From contig CAKRZE010000004.1 in assembly GCA_934432725.1 (NCBI GenBank), positions 1-64,000 of the forward strand: a DNA stretch of 64,000 bases, given 5' to 3'. Shown here piece by piece: positions 26,181 to 33,647 of the stretch. Position numbers and translations under genes: made by a program. The number at the start of each line of letters is the position of its first letter. The first letter of the stretch is position 1. Source of the stretch: an uncultured Eubacteriales bacterium. Its GTDB lineage: Bacteria; Bacillota; Clostridia; Oscillospirales; CAG-272. The notes beneath the pieces are model-generated. The model was not told the DNA's origin. It made no database searches and saw nothing but the letters and a program-made list of their open reading frames with translations.

Positions 26181-26471
26181 TCATCCTCCCTGTACCTTCA
26201 TCGTATGCAGCTGACGTATTGCATCCAGCCGATTGTTGATTCTTTCGCAAAACCGGTTTGTACTCTGCTCCAGCCGGTCGGCATCCTCCCTGAAGGAGGC
26301 AACGGCAGACAGCAGAGCATTAAAGTCCTCATCATTCCAATCGCCGCTGTTCAGCCCGATTTTTCTGACGGCGGCTTCAATCATTTCCCGATATTCTTTG
26401 GAATAGGCAAGCAGGCATTTTGAAATCTCAGCCAGCGCCTGCTCGTCAAACGCAGTATCGTTCTGACTCAT
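26181..26471 (-). CDS. WXG100-like small protein A
   Basis: A 96-aa protein 36 nt after the ATPase gene, with GGAGG 8 nt before the ATG. A helical hairpin with GDWNDEDFNALLSAV at the turn, a variant of the EWxDDxTF motif of protein C. Its size and place after an FtsK/SpoIIIE ATPase are those of WXG100 substrates, but the strict WxG motif is absent. Confidence 0.65.
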   Translation of the reverse strand: MSQNDTAFDEQALAEISKCLLAYSKEYREMIEAAVRKIGLNSGDWNDEDFNALLSAVASFREDADRLEQSTNRFCERINNRLDAIRQLHTMKVQGG

Positions 26472-26506
26472 GTATCGTTCCTCCGGAAAACCATCATTGA
26501 ATTAAC

Positions 26507-29500
26507 TTATCCGGGAAAATCGGAAGAACGGAGAAGACTCTTATAAGTATCACACAGCCTCCCGTACCACGCCGCATCCCGCTCCGGATCATACCGGTAA
26601 GCTCTCACCTTGGCATACTCGTCCAGCACATACACCAAAGCCACCTGCGGATTGCTGACCGGCTTATAACTTCCGACCAGCTGCGAAAGCACATTGGCAT
26701 TGACCCCCTTGACAAACACCTTGTACATCATTTCCGGGATGCTGGCTTTCAAGGCAGTGATTCCAAGCGGATTATCCACGGAAACAATAAAATGGATTCC
26801 AAACTTTCCTCCCCTGTCTAAAAGCTCCTTCACCGCATCCGAGAACGAAATCATATCCGGCATCTTCGTCCTGCCGGCTTCCGCACCGGAGGAGAAGGAC
26901 GGCTTTGGGGTCGCAGCAAACTTAGCAAATACCCCGTCAAGCAGTTCTTTTTGAATACCGCCCCCGGCGCTCCGACCGGTTCCCGCCGCCGGACTGCCCG
27001 CAGAATTCAGTCCGCCTTCACCCGGGGCAGCATCTCCGGCAGCCGCCTCTTTTTCCTTCAGCGTCAGAACGGGATTTTCATTGAACAGATCCGCATATCT
27101 TTGCAGAGAATGAATCACCACAAAGCACGGCGTATATGCCTTCGCGTACTCCGAGCTGTCGGAATCGATGCTCCTTTCCCGGTACAGCCTGTAAACATTT
27201 TTTATGCAGTTCAGCAGCTTATCGGTGGACGAAACATTTTCCACAAAGGAAGAAAAGTCTATCCTTATCACATTGAACAGATCATCGGCATTTTGCGGAC
27301 TGATCATTTCGCCGTTGGCATAATAGACCCTGGTCCTCTCGGCAGCGCAATCCCGGTTTGTCATCTGGTTCAGCATCACGGAGAGCAGCGCATAGCCCAT
27401 CATATCGCGCAGCATTTCAATGTCATAACCCGCAAGAAGGAGGTTCATCTTATTTTCACGCAGCGCGATATTGATATCATACGGTTTTCCTGTGACATAA
27501 TCCTGACCGAGCTGAAGCGTATAGCTGCCGAACGACCTGGATACAATCTGCTGCGGCTCCGGAACAGCCGTATAAAGCGTATTACCGGCGATCGGAGAGG
27601 GCTCGGTATCATCCCCCACAATAAAGAGCTGCTCCTGGGGCGAGGAGGAGGTGATCCCGCGCCACTTTCCGATGATCTCCTGTGCGTATTTCTGGCGGTT
27701 TTCGCTTGTTTCCGCATAAGCAACGCGGAATTCCACGCTTTCATTCCCATACCGGATGTCGTTGATCACGCCAAGTCCCTTTTCGGGTCTGTTCAGGTTT
27801 CTGACAGCCTTCGGGTCAATCCGGATGTCCGCGGCATCGTCCGGATCGTTCAGACGCAGGCTGATCCTGTTTCCGATCTGACTCAGGACCTTATCCCGCA
27901 GTCCCTGCACCCTCGGAATATTCTGCGATGCCCACAGAATATTGATTCCGAACGCTCTTCCCTTTTTAAACAGCTCCCTGAGAATATCGATCGCCTTTTG
28001 TCCGAGCCTGTCATCCTGCTCAAACAGCTCCTGAATTTCATCGATAATGACAAACAGACGCGGCTTCTTTTTGCCGAGATTTCTGTACTGCACAATGTCT
28101 TCCACACCGCATTTTCTGAATTCGTCTTCACGGCTTCGCAGCTCTCCATGAAGATTATTCAGAATCGCCACGCCGTCCTCCAGATCGCTTGTCAGACCGG
28201 TCAGCTTGATATGCGGAATCTGCTTTTCCCTGACCTTGTTCGCCTCATAAAATTTAAACTCCACCCCGCCCTTGAAATCAATCAGGTACAGATTCAGCTC
28301 CTCCGGACTGTACCTGTAGCAGGCGCTCATAATGATGGTATGCAGCAGGTTGGATTTACCGGAGCCGGTGCCGCCGATGACAACGGCATGTGCAGAGCCG
28401 TCGCCCGTTGTTTTAAGCTGCAGTGTCTGAATTTCTCCGCCTCTTGCACCGATCGGAATATCCAGAACCTCCGCCGAGGACGGAATGCCCTTGGGACTTT
28501 GCAGCGCGGCATCGGTATCCCCGAACATCTGAGACAGCGGGATAACCTTCTGCCGGTTGCTTTCCGCGCTGTTTTTCAGCATTTCAACGATAGACGGCAG
28601 GGAGGAAACCGAGATTTTATCCATCGGTTCAAACTGATTCGGCAAGCCGAAATTCATAAAGAATCTATTGGAGTCTTTTTGAATCACCAGAGCGCTTTTT
28701 GCGGCCTTTTCAAGAAACTGACTGCATTCTGCCGGCTTATAGCCCTGCGCGGGCGGGCATGCCTTGTTATTTACGATAACCGTAAAGATGCCTGCCTGAT
28801 TGCCGTTCTGCACGATTCCCGCAATTCTCTTTGCGATGTCGTCCCGCATGCCGGAGGGGTAATTGACCAATACCATAAGATAGAAATTCTGCGGATTGGC
28901 TTCATATTTTTTATTATACTCATAGACGTCCTCGACATTGTTATAGCTCAGAATGTCGTCTTTGACCTTGTACATGACCTGTTCCATGTCCTTGACGGTG
29001 TTTTCCAGCTGCCGGTCGTCTCTGACAATTCCGTTCATGAGGATGCCGTTATTGATCTTGGTAAGACTTTTAAACGGTGAAAATTCCATTTTGTTATCAA
29101 TGTCGATCAGACAGAAATGGATCCGGTTTGCCGGAAACGACAAAAGGAACTGAATGATCAGCTGGTTGACAAACTGAACCGTCTCATCACTGTAGTTCTC
29201 TTCATTGACATTGAGCAAAATATTGCCGTGTTTTTTCAGGTCAATGATGAGGGGCGTATAGAGGTAACCGTTGGTTATGTATTTTCCGAGAAACCGGCTC
29301 TCGCGGAAATACCGCCAATGCTGATACAGTCCGGACACCTCAAGACCTGCATTCCCGATTGTGATGGACTCGCGGTACGAGGAGCTGCCGTGTGTCAGGT
29401 CAACCTCGGAAGCCCTGCCCTCACGTGCAAGCTCCGTAAAGAAGCTTTCCGGGATCGCCTCCGCCTTTTCATCCCGAAACAGCTCGTCAAAGCGCTTCTG

Positions 29501-30181
29501 ATATGTACTGCGCAGCTCCGCCTCGGTTTCCGAAAGCCGCGCCGCCGCACTGCTTTGTACATACGACTGAAATTCCCCGATGTCGAAGCTCTTACCGTAC
29601 AGGTTCACAAGAGCATCGATGCAAAGCTCTGCCTCCTTGCAGCACGGAAAAATCTTCCGCGCAAGGTCGCGAAGCGGCTTCGGATCACGGGTTTGCGTGC
29701 GCGTATCGCTGTTGCAGTCATATTTCCCCAATACGCTTCCGCTTTTGTCGCATACCGTAAACGATTCCCCATTCATTCTGATCTCCGCAGGCGGAACCAA
29801 ACGGTCAAAATCCACTGCGTTCAGCTGCTGGATATACTCATTGATTTTCCGGATAAGCTCATACAGGCGGGCTTCGTTTGCCTCATACGAAAGGCTCCGG
29901 TAATCGTTGTTTTTCGGAACTGCCTGTGTCCATTCGGTTTCATAATCCTGTGCAAGCAGCGTCTCAAGCTCCCGGATCCGGTCCTTCAGATCAAGAAAAT
30001 GCAATTTGATAAACGCATCGTATTTTGCCTGCATCTCTCCCACAAGCTCGGCTGATTTCTGCTCAACGGACTTTTTTTCATTCTGATATCTGTCCGTACA
30101 CTTCTTCTCCAGTGCGTCTATCTCCCCGCAATGCGCCTGAATTTTAAGAACCGTGTTTAAAACCTTGGTAATATCTGTCAT
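26507..30181 (-). CDS. Soluble FtsK/SpoIIIE-domain ATPase (EssC/YukB-like, no membrane anchor)
   Basis: A 1224-aa protein; the start MTDITKVLNT has GAGGAG 6 nt upstream. Residues 1-130 are coiled coil. A middle region (about 250-560) resembles the degenerate ATPase module of EssC-type proteins. The active FtsK/SpoIIIE domain has Walker A GGTGSGKSNLL (about 602-612) and Walker B RLFVIIDEIQELF (about 708-720), followed by NILWASQNIP. A third module (about 900-1224) has AGYDIEMLRDMM at the Walker A place and so lacks GKS. EssC/YukB ATPases drive export of WXG100 proteins, but they normally carry FHA domains and two membrane helices; I see neither here. The protein may dock on the membrane proteins encoded downstream. 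No EssB, EsaA or EssA homologue is recognisable nearby. Confidence 0.85.
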   Translation of the reverse strand: MTDITKVLNTVLKIQAHCGEIDALEKKCTDRYQNEKKSVEQKSAELVGEMQAKYDAFIKLHFLDLKDRIRELETLLAQDYETEWTQAVPKNNDYRSLSYEANEARLYELIRKINEYIQQLNAVDFDRLVPPAEIRMNGESFTVCDKSGSVLGKYDCNSDTRTQTRDPKPLRDLARKIFPCCKEAELCIDALVNLYGKSFDIGEFQSYVQSSAAARLSETEAELRSTYQKRFDELFRDEKAEAIPESFFTELAREGRASEVDLTHGSSSYRESITIGNAGLEVSGLYQHWRYFRESRFLGKYITNGYLYTPLIIDLKKHGNILLNVNEENYSDETVQFVNQLIIQFLLSFPANRIHFCLIDIDNKMEFSPFKSLTKINNGILMNGIVRDDRQLENTVKDMEQVMYKVKDDILSYNNVEDVYEYNKKYEANPQNFYLMVLVNYPSGMRDDIAKRIAGIVQNGNQAGIFTVIVNNKACPPAQGYKPAECSQFLEKAAKSALVIQKDSNRFFMNFGLPNQFEPMDKISVSSLPSIVEMLKNSAESNRQKVIPLSQMFGDTDAALQSPKGIPSSAEVLDIPIGARGGEIQTLQLKTTGDGSAHAVVIGGTGSGKSNLLHTIIMSACYRYSPEELNLYLIDFKGGVEFKFYEANKVREKQIPHIKLTGLTSDLEDGVAILNNLHGELRSREDEFRKCGVEDIVQYRNLGKKKPRLFVIIDEIQELFEQDDRLGQKAIDILRELFKKGRAFGINILWASQNIPRVQGLRDKVLSQIGNRISLRLNDPDDAADIRIDPKAVRNLNRPEKGLGVINDIRYGNESVEFRVAYAETSENRQKYAQEIIGKWRGITSSSPQEQLFIVGDDTEPSPIAGNTLYTAVPEPQQIVSRSFGSYTLQLGQDYVTGKPYDINIALRENKMNLLLAGYDIEMLRDMMGYALLSVMLNQMTNRDCAAERTRVYYANGEMISPQNADDLFNVIRIDFSSFVENVSSTDKLLNCIKNVYRLYRERSIDSDSSEYAKAYTPCFVVIHSLQRYADLFNENPVLTLKEKEAAAGDAAPGEGGLNSAGSPAAGTGRSAGGGIQKELLDGVFAKFAATPKPSFSSGAEAGRTKMPDMISFSDAVKELLDRGGKFGIHFIVSVDNPLGITALKASIPEMMYKVFVKGVNANVLSQLVGSYKPVSNPQVALVYVLDEYAKVRAYRYDPERDAAWYGRLCDTYKSLLRSSDFPG

Positions 30182-30538
30182 AGTATTCTCCTCAACCGAT
30201 GATTTTGAAAATGAGTCATCCGCGCTTGGTTTTTCCGGCATATCAAAAAAAACGGTATATCCGTTCCGAAACGGAAACAGCAGTGACCGGAGTGCGCTCT
30301 TGTCATGTGTTTTTTTCGCTATGCGAAGCAGCTTCTACGGCTTTTCAGGCTGTTTGGGAGCGATACGGAGCCATCCTGACCGTGTCTCAAGCAAGTCCTT
30401 CTCTCAAGCAGCTGCTGCCTGTGACAGGCTGCCGTCAATTTTCGCCGTTCCGGACTGCTCCGCAGACATCTATGCAAAATCAGTTCGGCAGCACACGAGC
30501 CTTCCGGCAATATGCATGCATTGACCGGGAGTTGCCGC
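30182..30538. other. Leader between the inverted repeat and the ATPase gene
   Basis: No gene supported. On the minus strand I find no TTGACA/TATAAT pair with 16-18 nt spacing, so expression of the ATPase gene has no obvious fixed promoter here. Confidence 0.4.
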
Positions 30539-30556
30539 CTAATAGAGTAATCGGCG
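30539..30556 (+). repeat. Left arm of 18-bp inverted repeat
   Basis: CTAATAGAGTAATCGGCG, the exact reverse complement of 30685-30702. The arms are separated by 128 bp. Confidence 0.95.
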
Positions 30557-30640
30557 TACATCAAGAGCAATAATATCGGATGATTAGTATAATTATTTTG
30601 AATTATGTTGTATGATTTTCACTAAATTGTTAAAAAAACA

Positions 30641-30669
30641 TTGACAAATATTTAATACAATGATATCCT
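30641..30669 (+). promoter_or_regulatory. Promoter inside the invertible segment
   Basis: Perfect -35 TTGACA (30641-30646), 17-nt spacer, -10 TATCCT (30664-30669). At present it would make RNA antisense to the recombinase gene. Confidence 0.7.
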
Positions 30670-30684
30670 AAATAATGGAGTGAC

Positions 30685-30702
30685 CGCCGATTACTCTATT
30701 AG
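30685..30702 (-). repeat. Right arm of 18-bp inverted repeat
   Basis: CGCCGATTACTCTATTAG, the exact reverse complement of 30539-30556. It lies 8 bp downstream of the recombinase stop codon. Confidence 0.95.
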
Positions 30703-30709
30703 ATGGTTG

Positions 30710-31639
30710 TCACAGTATTTTCCCGATCCGGTTCATCATCTCCTTTTTATGCTCCGGCATGGAATGCGCATATCGCTGCAGTGTCACATTGGCATTTTTA
30801 TGTCCGAGAATTTCGGAGAGCGTCTTCACATCCATTCCGACCTCCAATGCCCTGGTTGCAAATGTGTGCCGAAGGGAATGAAACCCCCTTCTCGGAATAC
30901 CGAGGTTGGACAATAACCGCTCAAAGCTTCGCTGATAGGATCTGACTGCAAGCGTTTTTTCACCGTCAGAGATCAGATACTGATTTTGAGCAGCGCGTCT
31001 CATCTCCCTGAAAACAGGAATAAGCTGCTTCGGCAGCGGAATGACTCTCATGGAGGTCTCCGTTTTCGGTGTGTTTGTAATTCTGCAAAACACACCGTTT
31101 TTGTTTTTTCCGTCAAAACAGGTCTTTGTCACGGACAGCTCTCCTCTGTTCAGATCGATGTCCGTCCATTCAAGGGCAAGAAGCTCTCCGATGCGAAGTC
31201 CGGTATATAAACAGATCAGAATTCCTTTCATCTTCGGTTTCCCGCACTTCAGAACCTCCTGCTCTATTTTCCTTTGCTCAGGCAGCGTAAAGCACGTGAC
31301 CTGTTTTTCCTTCAGGCGCGGTCGTTTTATCTTTTCCCCCGCCGTATTTTCCACATAACCGAGATGATATGCGGTTCGCAGCGAGCTTTGTACAACGGTA
31401 ATCGCGGTATGCACGGTCCTCGCAGCCAAGCCGCCTCCGTTCTTTTTATTGCCCGATGTCAATAAATCCGTTACAAACCGCTGCAGCAGCATCGGAGATA
31501 ATTCGTCAAGCTCATACTCCTCAAGCCGCGGGCAGATTTGATTGCAGACAATTTCCTTATACCGCAGATACGTCTTGGGCTTCACTGACGGACCTGCATA
31601 GTTTTCCAGCCAGATATTCAACCACTCTTTATAATTCAT
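30710..31639 (-). CDS. Tyrosine recombinase, probable invertase of the adjacent switch
   Basis: A 309-aa protein; the start MNYKEWLNIW has GAGGAGG 6 nt upstream. The N-terminal SAM-like DNA-binding domain (1-110) precedes a catalytic domain with all core residues: R149 (TGLRIGE), H254 and R257 (HSLRHTFATR), H280 (LGHKN) and nucleophile Y290 (LQRYAHS). The family includes phage integrases, XerC/D and phase-variation invertases. No excisionase, relaxase or phage genes accompany it. The inverted repeat next to its 3' end makes site-specific inversion the likeliest role, although a degraded integrative element cannot be excluded. Confidence 0.85.
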   Translation of the reverse strand: MNYKEWLNIWLENYAGPSVKPKTYLRYKEIVCNQICPRLEEYELDELSPMLLQRFVTDLLTSGNKKNGGGLAARTVHTAITVVQSSLRTAYHLGYVENTAGEKIKRPRLKEKQVTCFTLPEQRKIEQEVLKCGKPKMKGILICLYTGLRIGELLALEWTDIDLNRGELSVTKTCFDGKNKNGVFCRITNTPKTETSMRVIPLPKQLIPVFREMRRAAQNQYLISDGEKTLAVRSYQRSFERLLSNLGIPRRGFHSLRHTFATRALEVGMDVKTLSEILGHKNANVTLQRYAHSMPEHKKEMMNRIGKIL

Positions 31640-31674
31640 TGGGATCCTCCTCACAAAAAAAGTCAGCGATTTTC

Positions 31675-31703
31675 ATTTTATCACAGGTCATACCGAAACA
31701 CAA
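31675..31703 (-). promoter_or_regulatory. Possible promoter of the recombinase gene
   Basis: Reading leftward: TTGTGT (31698-31703), 17-nt spacer, TAAAAT (31675-31680), about 35 nt before the recombinase start. Confidence 0.4.
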
Positions 31704-31731
31704 AAAGAGCAGACATGCCGTCTGCTCTTTT
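31703..31731. terminator. Bidirectional terminator upstream of the recombinase
   Basis: A 12-bp stem (AAAAGAGCAGAC with GTCTGCTCTTTT), loop ATGCC, with T runs on both strands. It isolates the recombinase from transcription arriving from the tRNA side. Confidence 0.8.
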
Positions 31732-32153
31732 ATCAAAGCACCGGGGCAGAAAAGAAACTGTCAAAAATCGGAATCGAAGTACCCTCCTGCAAACGCCGGT
31801 AAGGATTCCGGGATGCCTGACGCAGCTTTCAGCGTTTCACCTGCTTTTCATTTTCCCGTTTCCAAATTCCGCATTATCCTTCCCCTGAACCTTTGTGCAA
31901 ACGGGCGCTCCGAAAAACCGCTTATACGGCTTGCAGTGCCGCATATCTTCCGACACCGCGTGCCCGTTCCTGTATCGGGCATGCCGCTTTGCGCCGCAGT
32001 TTCTTCCGTTTCGCCCGTTTTTAAGTGAAAAAAGCCCGTGTTTTTTATCCAAACACGGACTCTCTTATGTACAGCGGTTTCCGCAAGCTCGATTCTTACT
32101 TGCCTGAAAAAGCAACCATGAAACGGCGGGCTGATTTTTATCCTCAAAAACAC
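31732..32153. other. Gap without a supported gene
   Basis: The open frames lack ribosome sites and family motifs. The only clear structure is the hairpin at 32028-32058. Confidence 0.4.
32028..32058 (-). terminator. Minus-strand terminator
   Basis: On the minus strand CCGTGTTT pairs with AAACACGG (32036-32043 and 32051-32058), followed by GGC and T6. It is a second stop behind tRNA-Pro. Confidence 0.65.
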
Positions 32154-32182
32154 AAAAAAGCCTTGAAAATCAAGGCTTTTTT
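32154..32182. terminator. Terminator behind tRNA-Pro
   Basis: A 12-bp stem (AAAAAAGCCTTG with CAAGGCTTTTTT), loop AAAAT, T-rich on both strands, 30 nt past the tRNA 3' end. Confidence 0.85.
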
Positions 32183-32211
32183 GTTTAGCAGCTCTTTCGT
32201 ACTGCAAAATA

Positions 32212-32288
32212 TGGTCGGAGTGACTGGATTCGAACCAGCGGCCTCTTGGTCCCGAACCAAGCGCTCTACCATGCTGAGCCACACCCCG
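32212..32288 (-). tRNA. tRNA-Pro (anticodon CGG)
   Basis: A 77-nt cloverleaf. Acceptor CGGGGTG pairs with CACTCCG (one G-U). The anticodon stem CTTGG/CCAAG encloses loop TTCGGGA with anticodon CGG, and the T loop is TTCGAAT. The discriminator A and an encoded CCA follow. It reads proline codon CCG. Confidence 0.95.
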
Positions 32289-32302
32289 CTGCAACAATAG
32301 AT

Positions 32303-32331
32303 ATTGTATCACATTGTTTGCCGATTGTCAA
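32303..32331 (-). promoter_or_regulatory. Promoter of tRNA-Pro
   Basis: Leftward TTGACA (32326-32331), 17-nt spacer, TACAAT (32303-32308), 14 nt before the tRNA 5' end. Confidence 0.8.
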
Positions 32332-32474
32332 GAGAGAAAATGATTTTTTATAAAAAAGTCCTGCGTTTGCTTTGGCAGAGGCAAAAGCGCCTTCCGTTCT
32401 CTATTTCCATACAGCTGCACGGCACGGAGGATACCTTCCCGAATTTAGTCCTGTGTCACAGGCGCTCCGGAGCC

Positions 32475-32783
32475 TCAGCACTTCCACCCGTACCTGAGCA
32501 TGTCCACACAGCCGTTCTCTTTCAATTCCACGCCTTCTCTCTGCAAAAGCTCCCGCTGTTCCGGGAAAAACGGTGCCAGCCGCCCCGCATGATTGACCAC
32601 TCGGTGACACGGATACGTTCCGTAATGCGCCGCCATGCTCAGCACGCGCCCCACAAGGCGGGAATTTTGTTCTCTCCCAATCAAGGCTGCAATCTGCCCG
32701 TAGGAGGCAACCCTTCCCTCCGGGATTTCCTCCACAACCGACAATATCTCATAAATCAAGGATTCATTCAGCACCCTCGGCAT
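32475..32783 (-). CDS. MGMT-family DNA-binding domain protein (alkyltransferase, PCHR type)
   Basis: A 102-aa protein; GGAGGGG lies 5 nt before ATG 32783. It is the C-terminal, DNA-binding half of O6-alkylguanine-DNA alkyltransferases: IPEGRVASYGQIAALIG recognition helix, N/S-rich ARG-helix region (SRLVGRVLSMA) and acceptor motif PCHRVV with the reactive Cys at residue 59. Family members move an alkyl group from guanine O6 onto this Cys. The Ada/Ogt N-terminal domain is missing, as in the short YbaZ/ATL group, but those usually have Trp instead of Cys, so this copy may still be catalytic. Confidence 0.85.
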   Translation of the reverse strand: MPRVLNESLIYEILSVVEEIPEGRVASYGQIAALIGREQNSRLVGRVLSMAAHYGTYPCHRVVNHAGRLAPFFPEQRELLQREGVELKENGCVDMLRYGWKC

Positions 32784-33174
32784 CCGATCCCCTCCTTCGC
32801 TGCGCAGTCCACCTGCCGCAGACATCGGCAAGGCAGCAATATGCGGACCGAAAAGCAGGCATTCTCCCGCAACGTCCCGTCTTTCCCTATGTGCAGATGC
32901 CTCCTGCGGCGGATCATACCGTCCCTTTCCGGTCAAACCCGGAACAGGCGGCTTTACAGGCATCCGCCCTACTTTTCCCGTCCGCACAGGAAGGCATTGC
33001 CGTCCCCACCGCAGGTCCGGAATATCCGGCATGCCAAGGGCTCCGTCACAGCCTCAATACCGGAATGCATCGGCAGTCAAAGCAAGAAAAAGCACACGCA
33101 GCCGCCCTGTACGCCTCCGGAATACCTGCAGAAAAAGAAAAAGAACCGTACCGTCCGGATACGATCCTTTTTGC
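32784..33174. other. Gap between the MGMT-family gene and tRNA-Val
   Basis: About 390 nt without a gene I can support. The forward frames here lack ribosome sites and family motifs. Confidence 0.35.
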
Positions 33175-33251
33175 TGGTGGGGACGGTTGGGATCGAACCA
33201 ATGACCTCATGCATGTCAAGCATGCGCTCTAACCAGCTGAGCTACGCCCCC
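33175..33251 (-). tRNA. tRNA-Val (anticodon GAC)
   Basis: A 77-nt cloverleaf. Acceptor GGGGGCG pairs with CGTCCCC. The D arm is GCTC/GAGC. The anticodon stem CATGC/GCATG holds loop TTGACAT with anticodon GAC, which reads valine codon GTC. The T arm has one A-C mismatch at its base. CCA is encoded. Confidence 0.95.
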
Positions 33252-33264
33252 GCGCAACAGTATT

Positions 33265-33293
33265 ATTATACCACAGTATGCGCCAATATGCAA
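33265..33293 (-). promoter_or_regulatory. Promoter of tRNA-Val
   Basis: Leftward TTGCAT (33288-33293), 17-nt spacer, TATAAT (33265-33270). Confidence 0.75.
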
Positions 33294-33647
33294 TTATCAT
33301 TGTGCACAAATCGAATTGTCATTTTATTGTGATAATGCATATGCGCATCAATTCAATCGCCTTCCGCGCGTGAGTTCTTTTTGTTTTTCACACCGGCATC
33401 CCCGGAAGCTAATGCATCCTGCGGCGCAGCGCTCCTTCGTTCGGGCAGCACCCCGCCCTTCTCGAACGTATTATGAGAAGCCCCCGCAGAGGGCGGAACG
33501 CAGAACACAGCGGCATCCGATGACTCCCGGAAAGAACGCCGGACAGTTCCGAACGCTCTGCGGCAGCGCTCCGTGCAGGGCGGCGGGCAGCGATTGCGGT
33601 CCTTCCCCGCCGCATCCGTGCGGCAGCGCTCCGTATCAAGCCCTCCC
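33294..33647. other. Gap without a supported gene
   Basis: GC-rich from about 33400, with several overlapping open frames on both strands but no ribosome site or recognisable protein. I see no RNA gene or strong hairpin. Confidence 0.35.

Larger units (their letters stand above)
30539..30702. other. Putative invertible promoter element (inverton)
   Basis: Two perfect 18-bp inverted arms bracket 128 bp of AT-rich DNA carrying a near-consensus promoter, 8 bp past the stop codon of a lone tyrosine recombinase gene and upstream of the type VII-like cluster. This is the architecture of phase-variable DNA switches. In the present orientation the promoter reads rightward, away from the cluster. Inversion would place its -35 near 30595-30600 and its -10 near 30572-30577 reading leftward into the ATPase gene. 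Confidence 0.75.

Noticed and set aside
26951..29080. Plus-strand open frame of 709 codons opposite the ATPase gene
   Set aside because: The minus strand carries the FtsK/SpoIIIE domain with Walker motifs; the plus-strand frame has no protein-like pattern.
30710..31639. Integrase of a mobile element inserted at the tRNA genes
   Set aside because: No att repeat of a tRNA 3' end, excisionase or other element genes are visible, and the adjacent inverted repeat fits an invertase better.
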